Assembly (NCBI RefSeq): GCF_002115805.1
Contig: NZ_JFKC01000016.1
Coordinates: 1 to 64,000, forward strand
Direction: 5' to 3'
DNA length: 64,000 nucleotides
Source: Marivita geojedonensis
GTDB lineage: Bacteria > Pseudomonadota > Alphaproteobacteria > Rhodobacterales > Rhodobacteraceae
Part shown: positions 55,223-63,974 of the stretch, piece by piece
Numbering within the stretch: the stretch's first letter is position 1
Layout of the letters: each line of letters starts with the position of its first letter
The notes under the pieces: model-generated
Databases searched by the model: none
What the model saw: the letters and a program-made list of their open reading frames with translations, nothing else
Told to the model about the DNA's origin: nothing
Translations under genes and position numbers: made by a program

Positions 55223-56265
55223 AGCAGGCTGCCCTTGTAGGCCACTCCCGGTGTGCCGGTGACGGAGCCGATCCGCGACACGGTCTCACCCGCCTCTTCC
55301 AGAACCGCTCTCAGCGCGTCGGCGCGGTCTGCCGCCACGACAACGATCATGCCGATACCGCAGTTGAAGGTCTTGAGCAGCTCCGCCTCAGCCATTCCGC
55401 CGGTGGCCGCCAACCATTTGAACACCGGAGGAAGATCCCACGCCGCAAGGTCAATCTCTGCGCCCATGCCTTCGGGCAGCACGCGCGGCAGGTTCTCGGT
55501 CAGGCCGCCGCCGGTGATATGCGCCAGCGCATGAACGCCGCCCGATTTCACGGCCGCCAACGCCTGTGTCACGTAAAGCCGTGTCGGCGTCAGAAGTGCC
55601 GCTCCCAGTGATCCCTCGGCCCAAGGACAATCCGCGTCCCAGCCAAGGCCGGACACCTCGACCAGCTTCCGCACGAGACTGTAGCCGTTGGAATGTACGC
55701 CATCCGAGGCAAGGCCCAGCAGCACGTCACCTTCGGCCACGCCCGCTGGCAGGTCCGTTCCCCGCTCCATCGCGCCCACGGCAAAGCCTGCAAGGTCAAA
55801 ATCGCCCGCCGGGTACATGCCCGGCATCTCTGCCGTTTCACCGCCGATCAAGGCGCAGCCAGACCGCGCGCAGCCTTCCGCGATGCCTTCGATCACCCGC
55901 GCCGCCGTCTCGGTATCGAGCTTGCCTGTCGCAAAATAATCGAGGAAAAACAGTGGCTCTGCGCCCTGACAGACCAGATCGTTCACACACATCGCCACAA
56001 GATCGATGCCCACGCCATCCACATAGCCCGTATCAATCGCAATCCGTAGTTTGGTGCCCACGCCATCGGTCGCCGCCACCAGCACCGGATCGGTAAAGCC
56101 TGCTCCCTTGAGATCGAACAGCGCGCCAAAGCCGCCCAGCCCCGACATCACACCGGGCCGCGCCGTACGCTTGGCAGCCGGTTTGATCCGCTCCACCAGC
56201 GCATTTCCCGCGTCGATATCCACACCCGCATCCGCGTAGGTGATGCTGTTCTTGCCGTCTGTCAT
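55219..56265 (-). CDS. purM: Phosphoribosylformylglycinamidine cyclo-ligase
   Basis: A 348-aa enzyme of purine synthesis that closes the aminoimidazole ring using ATP. Family blocks: [65 protein letters not shown] (in two parts), [11 protein letters not shown], and [15 protein letters not shown]. It overlaps purN by four bases. Confidence 0.96.
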   Translation of the reverse strand: MTDGKNSITYADAGVDIDAGNALVERIKPAAKRTARPGVMSGLGGFGALFDLKGAGFTDPVLVAATDGVGTKLRIAIDTGYVDGVGIDLVAMCVNDLVCQGAEPLFFLDYFATGKLDTETAARVIEGIAEGCARSGCALIGGETAEMPGMYPAGDFDLAGFAVGAMERGTDLPAGVAEGDVLLGLASDGVHSNGYSLVRKLVEVSGLGWDADCPWAEGSLGAALLTPTRLYVTQALAAVKSGGVHALAHITGGGLTENLPRVLPEGMGAEIDLAAWDLPPVFKWLAATGGMAEAELLKTFNCGIGMIVVVAADRADALRAVLEEAGETVSRIGSVTGTPGVAYKGSLL

Positions 56266-56379
56266 GCTGCACCCTCCGAAGGTCGCGCGTGCCTTAACGC
56301 AGGCAGGAACACGAGTCCATCATCCCTGTGCCGCGCCTCTTGACGCGCCCCGGTTGTCTGGTACTGAAACACACATGGC

Positions 56380-56456
56380 GGGCCTGTAGCTCAATTGGTT
56401 AGAGCAGAGCGCTCATAACGCTTTGGTTGCGGGTTCAAGTCCTGCCGGGCCTACCA
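56380..56456 (+). tRNA. tRNA with CAT anticodon (tRNA-Ile2 or elongator Met)
   Basis: A 77-base cloverleaf: acceptor GGGCCTG/CGGGCCT with G-U pairs, D-arm TAGCTCAATTGGTTAGAGC, anticodon loop CTCATAA, T-arm GCGGG-TTCAAGT-CCTGC, and encoded CCA. The anticodon arm and following TTTGGTTGC resemble tRNA-Ile2, where CAT is modified to lysidine. An elongator Met identity cannot be excluded by eye. A deamidase-like gene ends 12 bases downstream on the other strand. Confidence 0.93.
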
Positions 56457-56468
56457 TTTCCGCTGAAA

Positions 56469-57434
56469 TTACGGAAAAAGCTTTCGGACTCCACCAACAA
56501 CCGCCTCGTCACGTTGTCCGACGCGGGTTACGGTCTTTTTGAAGATCAGTCCCTTTTTCTTGGAAAACTCAGGCAGCACGCCGACCGAGGCTTGATAGTA
56601 AATCGTCCATCCTGCTGCCCCGTTGTGATTGCGCAAACCAAACACAGCCGCACCAAGGGTCGGACGACCACGTGCGAGATCCAAGGCATAATCCGTCAGG
56701 CGATACCCATCTTCACCTGCATCGGTTTGGTCCCGAAGATACAATGCTTTGGCCCTGCGCTTCTGAGTGCGGGATTCCGCAACCTTCAGATAGTCCGATT
56801 TTTTCAACAGACGCGGACGTCGAGATCCCGGATTCGGCAGCATTGCAGCGATGATTGTATCGACCCGCGCATTCACGCTTCGGTTCGCCATCTGACCGGC
56901 GGTGTCTGCGTCGTACCCTGCAGCTTCCAACCGTTCGATTTCCCGTCCGAACAAATCAACGAACTGATCACCGGCATTTGCGTGTGTGACAGTCGGATGA
57001 TCATGGTTTCCAAAAACCTGTACCGAGCATCCACTCAGGGATGAGGTGAAAAAGTAGTCACAGTCACTTCCCAGCTTCATCGAGACAGCGGCGTTTTGTT
57101 TATACGGCAGGTAGTAACAGCGCGTATCGCCAGTATCAGCCGTTTGCGTTTTGGACATGTTGAAATCTCGCACATTGCCCCGAGGCGTAATGCCGAAATA
57201 AAGCTGGTGACGCCGTGCACTGAGCGTCGTGTGGTTTCCGACAGCGATATTTGGCGTCAACCCGACCTTTTCAACGCGAGTAAGCATGCGTCCGGTGGCG
57301 TCCGTTTTGACCTTACCCTTATCATCGAGTTCGATGGAAGTTTTACCTTTGAACAACTCGGTCTGCTCATTGAACGCAATAACATAGCGTTCCGCATAGC
57401 TGAGTGGATCGTTCAAAAAAGCGTCTAGCGACAT
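56469..57434 (-). CDS. Putative CNF/BLF1-like glutamine deamidase toxin
   Basis: A 321-aa protein from ATG 57434, with AAAGGA upstream. The segment 130-151 reads T-SS-LSGC-SVQVFGNHDHPTVT-H, giving T130, the LSGC Cys C136 and H151. In CNF1 the catalytic Cys866 and His881 are 15 apart, as here; in BLF1, Thr88 lies six before Cys94, as here. LSGC is the hallmark motif of that deamidase fold. The N-terminal 100 residues are polar; the C-terminal part is basic (RRPRLLKKSDYLK; SRTQKRRAKALYLRD). No signal peptide is seen. The gene is in lower-GC DNA, 12 bases from a tRNA, and has no immunity partner visible. Enzymatic activity is inferred. Confidence 0.65.
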   Translation of the reverse strand: MSLDAFLNDPLSYAERYVIAFNEQTELFKGKTSIELDDKGKVKTDATGRMLTRVEKVGLTPNIAVGNHTTLSARRHQLYFGITPRGNVRDFNMSKTQTADTGDTRCYYLPYKQNAAVSMKLGSDCDYFFTSSLSGCSVQVFGNHDHPTVTHANAGDQFVDLFGREIERLEAAGYDADTAGQMANRSVNARVDTIIAAMLPNPGSRRPRLLKKSDYLKVAESRTQKRRAKALYLRDQTDAGEDGYRLTDYALDLARGRPTLGAAVFGLRNHNGAAGWTIYYQASVGVLPEFSKKKGLIFKKTVTRVGQRDEAVVGGVRKLFP

Positions 57435-57589
57435 ACGAGCAGTCCTTTACGTAAAAAATATTCTACGGAGGTCACTGCGCCAAAAACGTGCGCGCGCTAC
57501 GGTTACGCACTACTTGACCATGTTTGCCTGAAAGAAGCGGGCAATCAATGGTTTACTAAAGAAATCGAGCTTCGTTTGACTTGAGCACT

Positions 57590-58306
57590 TCATATGCAGC
57601 TGGTCACATCCGGCGTCGTCGCCCGCCAGTGCAGAGCATCTGCGATCATTTCGGGCACATCCGGGTGCAGGCCGATGGGATCAAGAACGATGCCTTGGAA
57701 CCCAGACGCCGCGACCGCCTCAGGCAGATCATCGAGCACATGGCCCCGCTTGGCCGCAAAGAACGGCAGGCAGATGGCGTTTACTCCAAGTCCGGACAGT
57801 GCGTCAGTGAGTGAGGGGTCTTCCTCGACAAACCCGCAGCGGACGGATTTGGGCCCGAAGTCCTCGGCCACGCGGTCGGCGAAAGCGCGGGTGGCCTCGG
57901 ACACGCGGCGGGATTTGCCCGAGCCGTGGCCGGCAATGACGAGGTCGGTTCCGTACGGTTCGAACCCGTGATCCGTACAGACCTGCCGCAGCCAGTTGGC
58001 GGCGAGCATCGGCAAGGTGCAATCCAGACCAAAGCTGACAAGCTGCGGCCCTACTCCTTCGGCCAGCCGTTTCGGCAGCTGCACCTGCGTGAACCAACCA
58101 TCGGCCATGAACATCGGATAGATCAGCGCACCGGGACGGTCTGCCGACAGCGCCTCGATCCGGCCTTCGGCAGCCAACGTCACGCCCTCGACGCGCGCCT
58201 CGGGCAGGTGCGCCGCCACGGCCGCCGCAAGGGCAGCGATTTCCGCCTCGCCCACATCGGGGTCCGAGGGCTGGCCGTGGCTGACGATCAGGGCATCGAA
58301 GGTCAT
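57590..58306 (-). CDS. CbiX/sirohydrochlorin chelatase-like protein
   Basis: A 238-aa protein with two CbiX-type half domains. The first has ALIVSHGQPSDPD (HGQ near residue 10) and the second LVIAGHGSGKSRRVSE near 125, each a metal-site His. Also seen: GALIYPMFMADGWFT and ICLPFFAAKRGHVLDDLP. Family members insert cobalt, nickel or iron into sirohydrochlorin-type tetrapyrroles. A role in cobalamin or heme supply is possible given several B12 enzymes nearby, but the exact metal is unknown. It is followed by the SDR gene on the same strand after 30 bases. Confidence 0.82.
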   Translation of the reverse strand: MTFDALIVSHGQPSDPDVGEAEIAALAAAVAAHLPEARVEGVTLAAEGRIEALSADRPGALIYPMFMADGWFTQVQLPKRLAEGVGPQLVSFGLDCTLPMLAANWLRQVCTDHGFEPYGTDLVIAGHGSGKSRRVSEATRAFADRVAEDFGPKSVRCGFVEEDPSLTDALSGLGVNAICLPFFAAKRGHVLDDLPEAVAASGFQGIVLDPIGLHPDVPEMIADALHWRATTPDVTSCI

Positions 58307-58336
58307 GAAGGTCTCCGGGCTTGGTCCCCAAGAGAC

Positions 58337-59104
58337 CTAGCGCGGGGCCATGCGAATGGCACCATCCAATCGGATCACTTCGCCGTTGAGCATCTGATTC
58401 TCGACGATATGGCGCACCAGTTGCGCGTATTCCGACGGGTTGCCGAGGCGTGACGGGAATGGCACCTGCGCGCCAAGGCTGTCCTGTACCTCTTGAGGGA
58501 GACCTTCGAGCATCGGTGTCTTGAAGAGGCCGGGGGCAATGGCGCAGACGCGGATGCCCAATTGCGCCAGATCGCGGGCCATGGGCAGCGTCATGCCAAC
58601 CACGCCACCCTTGGAGGCGGCATAAGCCACCTGACCCACCTGCCCTTCATAAGCCGCGACAGAGGCGGTGTTGACGATCACCCCGCGCGAACCGTCCGCA
58701 TCGAGCGGGTCATTCGCTGCCATCAGCGCCGCCGCTTGCGAGGCGACATTGAAGGTGCCGATCAGGTTGACCTTGATCGTGGCGATAAAAGGCTTCGGGT
58801 CATGCGCGGCCCCTTTTGAGACCGTCTTGGCGGCGGGTGCGATTCCGGCACAGTTCACCGCGATATGGGCAGTCCCGTAGGTGGTCTTCACGGTTTCCAT
58901 CGCGGCGGCGACGCTGGCCGGGTCGCTGACATCCGTTTTGACGAAAATCCCGCCAAGCGCTTTGGCCTGTGCGGCGCCTGCGGTTTCGTTCATATCGAGG
59001 AGGACGAGCTTGGCCCCTGCCTCGGCCAGAGCGGTTGCGGCGGCGGCCCCGAGCCCCGATGCGCCCCCTGAAACGATGGCGACGGTGTCTTTTGTGATAA
59101 TCAT
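58337..59104 (-). CDS. SDR-family 3-hydroxyacyl-CoA dehydrogenase-like protein
   Basis: A 255-aa short-chain dehydrogenase from ATG 59104, with GAGGGAG ahead; an upstream start at 59233 adds 43 unsupported residues. The nucleotide site is [15 protein letters not shown] near residue 10-24, with NCAG at about 88-91. The catalytic Ser is in [10 protein letters not shown] and the Tyr and Lys in YAASK. It resembles HSD17B10-type enzymes that act on 2-methyl-3-hydroxybutyryl-CoA and other hydroxyacyl-CoAs with NAD. Confidence 0.88.
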   Translation of the reverse strand: MIITKDTVAIVSGGASGLGAAAATALAEAGAKLVLLDMNETAGAAQAKALGGIFVKTDVSDPASVAAAMETVKTTYGTAHIAVNCAGIAPAAKTVSKGAAHDPKPFIATIKVNLIGTFNVASQAAALMAANDPLDADGSRGVIVNTASVAAYEGQVGQVAYAASKGGVVGMTLPMARDLAQLGIRVCAIAPGLFKTPMLEGLPQEVQDSLGAQVPFPSRLGNPSEYAQLVRHIVENQMLNGEVIRLDGAIRMAPR

Positions 59105-59207
59105 GTGCGCTCCCTCTTGGTCTTGGCGGTCACAGACGGTGATGCAATGCGATCCTTTCTGAAGTGTTTCGAGCGGGAAAAACAAGGGTGCGGGTGATGG
59201 CGGGTGC

Positions 59208-59274
59208 AAGCCCGTTGCAACGGGCTTTGACACGCGATTTCGAAATCGCGTATCAAGCGCCTTCGAAGGCGCTT
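59208..59274. repeat. Three consecutive perfect 20-bp palindromes
   Basis: AAGCCCGTTGCAACGGGCTT at 59208-59227, ACGCGATTTCGAAATCGCGT at 59232-59251, and AAGCGCCTTCGAAGGCGCTT at 59255-59274. Each is fully self-complementary. Start-to-start distances are 24 and 23 bases. They sit in the divergent gap between the SDR and LpxL-type genes, 28 bases before the latter's start. Confidence 0.85.
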
Positions 59275-59301
59275 CCCGCCGTCATCTGAACAGGTTTCCT
59301 T

Positions 59302-60228
59302 TTGGCCAAATCCAAGAAGCGCAAACACACCCCCGGTGGTTGGCAGGACTGGGCGACGGACCGTGTCCTACGGGCTGCGATCTGGTGTGCGCTGCGCCTT
59401 CCTTTGCGGGCACGGCTCTGGCTGATGGGTCGTCTGATCCGGCATGTGGTGGCCCCTCTGGCGGGTTACCGTGACCGCGCGATGAACAATCTGGCCCATG
59501 TCTGGCCGGATATGTCCGTTCAGGAGCGTCGCCACCTGGCCGATCTGGTGGCCGACAACGCCGGGCGGACGATGATCGATAATTACGATGTCAAAGGTCT
59601 GATGCGCCGGATGGCCACGGCGGACATCACCGGCGACGGTCTGGCTGAGGTCGAAAAGGCCCGCGCCGAAGGTCGCCCCGTTCTGTTTGTCACCGGGCAT
59701 TTCGGCAATTTCGAAGCGCCGCGTGCGGCGTTGGTGGCACGGGGCTATCGCATCGGCGGGCTCTACCGGCCGATGTCCAACCCCTATTTCAACGCGCATT
59801 ACGCCGCCAACATGCACGCCCTGTCGGATCCTGTGTTCGAACAGGGTCGGCGCGGCACGATGGGATTGATTAAACACATCCGCGAAGGCGGCATGGGCGT
59901 GCTCTTGTTCGATGTCTATGACAGCGCGGGTGTTCCCATCGACTTCATGGGTCAGCCGGCCCCGACCCTCACCTCAGCCGCCGATATCGCACTCAAGACC
60001 GGGGCGCTGCTGGTGCCGTTCTTCGGCATTCGCAAGGATGATGGCATCAGCTTTGATGCGGTGTTCGAAGCGCCCGTCCCGCATGGGGAACCGGTCCAGA
60101 TGATGCGCGAGGTCACAGCCCGGCTGGAAGCGCGCATTCACGAGAATCCCGACCAGTGGTTCTGGATTCACCGCCGGTGGAAGCCGAAGCGTCAGCGCAA
60201 GCGCGCGGCGGCGAAAATGGGGCCGTAA
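59302..60228 (+). CDS. LpxL/HtrB-type lipid A acyltransferase
   Basis: A 308-aa inner-membrane-associated enzyme that adds a secondary acyl chain to lipid A precursors. The acyltransferase box is TGHFGNFE near residue 130, with the family Arg in GLYRPMSNPYF near 152. The C-terminus ends in WIHRRWKPKRQRKR, as usual. The frame begins at TTG 59302; no ATG lies near the expected N-terminus, and the Shine-Dalgarno is weak, so initiation may be inefficient. Its 3' end overlaps the convergent DUF1223 gene by 37 bases. Confidence 0.9.
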   Translation: MAKSKKRKHTPGGWQDWATDRVLRAAIWCALRLPLRARLWLMGRLIRHVVAPLAGYRDRAMNNLAHVWPDMSVQERRHLADLVADNAGRTMIDNYDVKGLMRRMATADITGDGLAEVEKARAEGRPVLFVTGHFGNFEAPRAALVARGYRIGGLYRPMSNPYFNAHYAANMHALSDPVFEQGRRGTMGLIKHIREGGMGVLLFDVYDSAGVPIDFMGQPAPTLTSAADIALKTGALLVPFFGIRKDDGISFDAVFEAPVPHGEPVQMMREVTARLEARIHENPDQWFWIHRRWKPKRQRKRAAAKMGP

Positions 60229-60890
60229 CCCTTTTTCTGAACCAGAACGACAATCGGCGCGCTGCCCGTGACCGGAACCGACGCCGCAAGCGGTGCCTTG
60301 CCATTCCAGTCGCCGACGTCGGACCACTCGGTCACGACATGGGTGTAGGTGAGCTTTTTGCCCGCGTTCTCGCCGCGCGGGATGCTCACGGTCTCGGCTG
60401 GAGTGTAGCGCACAAGGAACACGTCTGCCTCCGCCAAGCCTGACGCTGCCGGTGCAGAGATGCTGAGACTGTCGCCCGAGCGGCGGAGCGTCAGCGGAAC
60501 AGCGAGCCCTTTTTCCACATGCGCCTGCACCAGATCGGTGACATCCATCGGACGGTTCCCGACCACATCCTTGACCCCATTGACCACCATCTGCGGCGTA
60601 TAGATCGCGCGGTTGCCGAAGGATCGCGCGTAGCCCTTCTGCCGTTTGGTGAAGGCGGCATGGGCGAACTTGTCCTTCCAGCCGATGTAATCCCAGTAAT
60701 CGACATGCAGACCGAGCGCGATGATGTTGTCACGCTCACCAAGCCGCGCCAGCATTTCATCTGCCGGAGGACAGGAGGAACAGCCCTGCGAGGTGAACAG
60801 CTCGACCACAACGGGCGTGTCGTCCGCTATTGCGACGGTTGCGTTTACGCCCAGCACCAGTGCTGCCACACATGCCCAAAGCCTGTTCAT
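60192..60890 (-). CDS. Secreted DUF1223 thioredoxin-like protein
   Basis: A 232-aa protein from ATG 60890. The signal peptide spans residues 1-22 (MNRLWACVAALVLGVNATVAI, cut before AD). The DUF1223 domain has VVELFTSQGCSSCPPADEML with a C-x2-C redox pair near 36-39, HVDYWDYIGWKDKFA and IYTPQMVVNG. Such periplasmic proteins look thioredoxin-like but have no assigned reaction. It overlaps the lpxL-type gene end-to-end and is divergent from acnA. Confidence 0.88.
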   Translation of the reverse strand: MNRLWACVAALVLGVNATVAIADDTPVVVELFTSQGCSSCPPADEMLARLGERDNIIALGLHVDYWDYIGWKDKFAHAAFTKRQKGYARSFGNRAIYTPQMVVNGVKDVVGNRPMDVTDLVQAHVEKGLAVPLTLRRSGDSLSISAPAASGLAEADVFLVRYTPAETVSIPRGENAGKKLTYTHVVTEWSDVGDWNGKAPLAASVPVTGSAPIVVLVQKKGYGPIFAAARLR

Positions 60891-61107
60891 TCCTGCGCTA
60901 TCCTGTCCCGGTTTCTCTGCCCGAAACACTTAGCCATACCCGACTGAAATAACCAATCAAGGTTTTGCGATAGACCGCGAGGCGGGCATCGTCAGAGAAT
61001 TGTGTGCAATAGTATACCAAAAGTGTCGCACCCCCCTTGATCGACTCCGTGGCATCGGGCAAAGAGCAGCTCAAAGACCCGATTTCCCCCATCTGAGGAG
61101 CCACGTC

Positions 61108-63897
61108 ATGCCCATTATCGTTGGTCAGGATACAGCCAAGACTCGTAAGACCCTTACGGTCAACGGCCAGTCCATCGCCTATTACTCGATCCCCGCAGCC
61201 GAGGCGGCCGGGCTTGGGACATTTTCGAACCTGCCCGCCTGTCTGAAGGTGGTGCTTGAAAACATGCTGCGCTTTGAGGACGGCAAGACCGTCAGCGTCG
61301 ACGACATCAAGGCGTTCGGCACATGGGGCGAAAACGGCGGCCAGAACCCGCGCGAGATCGCATACCGTCCGGCGCGCGTGCTGATGCAGGACTTCACCGG
61401 CGTTCCCGCCGTTGTGGACCTTGCCGCAATGCGTGACGGAATCGTGGCGCTGGGTGGCGACCCGGAAAAGATCAACCCGCTGAACCCCGTTGATCTGGTC
61501 ATCGACCACTCGGTCATGATCGACGAATTCGGCAACCCGCGCGCGTTCCAGATGAACGTGGACCGCGAGTACGAGCGCAACATGGAGCGCTATACCTTCC
61601 TCAAGTGGGGCCAGAACGCGTTCAACAACTTCCGCGTGGTTCCGCCGGGCACCGGCATCTGCCACCAGGTGAACCTCGAATACCTCGCACAGACCGTCTG
61701 GACCGATGCGGACCAGACCGGCGCGCAGGTGGCCTACCCCGATACGCTGGTCGGCACCGACAGCCACACCACCATGGTCAACGGCGCCGCCGTTCTGGGC
61801 TGGGGTGTTGGTGGGATCGAAGCCGAGGCCGCGATGCTGGGTCAGCCGATCTCCATGCTCATCCCCGAAGTCATCGGCTTCGAGCTCACCGGCGAGATGG
61901 TCGAAGGCACCACCGGGACCGACCTTGTGCTGAAGGTCGTGGAAATGCTGCGCGAGAAAGGCGTGGTCGGCAAGTTCGTTGAATTCTACGGCAAAGGCCT
62001 CGACCATCTGCCGCTGGCAGACCGGGCAACAATCGCCAACATGGCACCGGAATACGGCGCGACCTGCGGCTTCTTCCCGATCGACGACGAAACCCTGCGC
62101 TACCTCAAGACCACTGGCCGCGACATGGATCGCATTGCACTGGTCGAAGCCTATGCCAAGGAAAACGGTTTCTGGCGTGGCGCGGATTATGCGCCGATCT
62201 ACACCGACACGCTGCATCTCGACATGGGCACCATCGTTCCGGCCATTTCCGGTCCGAAGCGCCCGCAGGACTACATCGCCCTCGACAAAGCCGGCAAAGC
62301 CTTCGGCGACTACGTCAAAGGTATCCGCTCGGGCAAGGACGCCAGCCCGAAAGAGGAAATCCGCTGGGAAGGTGAAGGCGGTGCGCCGGAACCGACCGAG
62401 ATTCCGGGTGACGAAGGCCATCACAAGCGCGGCTATGTCGCCACCGAGGACGGCCATTACCAACTGCATGATGGCTCGGTTGTGATCGCTTCGATCACCT
62501 CGTGCACCAACACGTCGAACCCCTATGTGATGATCGGCGCCGGCCTCGTCGCCCGCAAGGCGCGCGAAAAAGGCCTGACCCGCAAGCCCTGGGTCAAGAC
62601 ATCGCTTGCCCCCGGTTCGCAGGTCGTGTCCGCGTATCTTGAAGCGGCAAACCTTCAGGAAGACCTCGACGCCATCGGCTTCAACCTTGTCGGCTATGGC
62701 TGCACCACCTGTATCGGCAACTCCGGCCCACTGGCCGAAGAGATCAGCAAGTGCATCAATGACAACGACCTGATCGCCACCTCCGTGTTGTCGGGCAATC
62801 GTAACTTCGAAGGCCGGATTTCCCCGGACGTGCGCGCCAACTACCTCGCCTCCCCGCCGCTGGTGGTGGCCTATGCGCTGGTCGGTGACATGAACGTGGA
62901 TATCGCCAAGGAACCGCTCGGCAAGGACAAGGACGGCAATGACGTCTACCTCAAGGACATCTGGCCGACCTCCAAGGAAGTCGCGGAACTGGTCGAACAG
63001 ACCGTGACCCGTGAAGCGTTCCAGTCGAAATATGCTGACGTGTTCAAGGGCGACGAGAAATGGCAGGGCGTGGAAACCACCAGCGCCAAGACCTATGACT
63101 GGCCGCCGACATCGACCTACGTGCAGAACCCGCCCTATTTCCAGGGCATCACCATGGCGACCAAGAAGATCGAGAACATCGAAGGCGCCAAGGTTCTGGC
63201 CCTGCTGGGCGACATGATCACAACCGACCACATCAGCCCGGCGGGGTCTTTCAAGGACACCACCCCGGCAGGCCAGTACCTGATCGAACGTCAGGTTCCG
63301 GTACGCGAATTCAACTCCTATGGTTCGCGTCGCGGCAACCACGAGATCATGATGCGCGGCACATTCGCCAACATTCGCATCAAGAACGAGATGCTCGACG
63401 GCGTCGAAGGTGGCTACACCAAGGGGCCGGATGGTCAGCAGACCTCGATCTTCGACGCGGCGATGGCCTATCAGGAAGCGGGCACTCCGCTCGTGGTCTT
63501 CGGCGGCGAACAGTACGGCGCGGGCTCCAGCCGTGACTGGGCGGCCAAAGGCACCGCGCTGCTGGGCGTCAAGGCCGTGATCGCGGAAAGCTTTGAACGT
63601 ATCCACCGCTCCAACCTCGTTGGCATGGGTGTGATCCCGTTCGAGTTCACCGGTGGAGACACCCGCAAGTCGCTGGGTCTCAAGGGTGATGAAACCGTGT
63701 CGATCCACGGTCTCGACACCATCACGCCGCTGGCCGAGGTGCCCTGCACCATCACCTATGCGGACGGAACCGAGAAGACGATCACGCTCAAGTGCCGGAT
63801 CGATACCGCGATCGAGATCGAATACATCGAACATGGTGGCGTTCTGCACTACGTGCTGCGCGACCTCGCCAGCCGCGACGCGGTGGCGGCGGAATAA
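61108..63897 (+). CDS. acnA: Aconitate hydratase A
   Basis: A 929-aa TCA-cycle enzyme that interconverts citrate and isocitrate. ATG 61108 follows GAGGAG by seven bases. The [4Fe-4S] ligands are C466 in ITSCTNTSNP and C532 and C535 in GYGCTTCIGNSG. Substrate-binding blocks include DHSVMIDEFG, VGTDSHTTMVN, and GAGSSRDWAAKG near 800. The length and fused swivel domain are of the AcnA/IRP1 type, which can also act as an RNA-binding iron sensor when the cluster is lost. It is followed by a strong terminator. Confidence 0.97.
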   Translation: MPIIVGQDTAKTRKTLTVNGQSIAYYSIPAAEAAGLGTFSNLPACLKVVLENMLRFEDGKTVSVDDIKAFGTWGENGGQNPREIAYRPARVLMQDFTGVPAVVDLAAMRDGIVALGGDPEKINPLNPVDLVIDHSVMIDEFGNPRAFQMNVDREYERNMERYTFLKWGQNAFNNFRVVPPGTGICHQVNLEYLAQTVWTDADQTGAQVAYPDTLVGTDSHTTMVNGAAVLGWGVGGIEAEAAMLGQPISMLIPEVIGFELTGEMVEGTTGTDLVLKVVEMLREKGVVGKFVEFYGKGLDHLPLADRATIANMAPEYGATCGFFPIDDETLRYLKTTGRDMDRIALVEAYAKENGFWRGADYAPIYTDTLHLDMGTIVPAISGPKRPQDYIALDKAGKAFGDYVKGIRSGKDASPKEEIRWEGEGGAPEPTEIPGDEGHHKRGYVATEDGHYQLHDGSVVIASITSCTNTSNPYVMIGAGLVARKAREKGLTRKPWVKTSLAPGSQVVSAYLEAANLQEDLDAIGFNLVGYGCTTCIGNSGPLAEEISKCINDNDLIATSVLSGNRNFEGRISPDVRANYLASPPLVVAYALVGDMNVDIAKEPLGKDKDGNDVYLKDIWPTSKEVAELVEQTVTREAFQSKYADVFKGDEKWQGVETTSAKTYDWPPTSTYVQNPPYFQGITMATKKIENIEGAKVLALLGDMITTDHISPAGSFKDTTPAGQYLIERQVPVREFNSYGSRRGNHEIMMRGTFANIRIKNEMLDGVEGGYTKGPDGQQTSIFDAAMAYQEAGTPLVVFGGEQYGAGSSRDWAAKGTALLGVKAVIAESFERIHRSNLVGMGVIPFEFTGGDTRKSLGLKGDETVSIHGLDTITPLAEVPCTITYADGTEKTITLKCRIDTAIEIEYIEHGGVLHYVLRDLASRDAVAAE

Positions 63898-63942
63898 GGT
63901 CTGGGGCCTGCATCAGGCAGGCGTTACAGACAGACGACAGAT

Positions 63943-63974
63943 CAGGCGGGCTTCGGCCCGCCTGTTTTCGTTTT
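63943..63974 (+). terminator. Rho-independent terminator of acnA
   Basis: CAGGCGGGC at 63943-63951 pairs with GCCCGCCTG at 63956-63964 around a TTCG tetraloop, followed by TTTTCGTTTT. It lies 46 bases after the acnA stop. Confidence 0.9.

Noticed and set aside
60898-63849. Very long open frame (983 codons) on the minus strand
   Set aside because: It is the antisense shadow of acnA in GC-rich DNA; acnA has full family conservation, a Shine-Dalgarno and a terminator.
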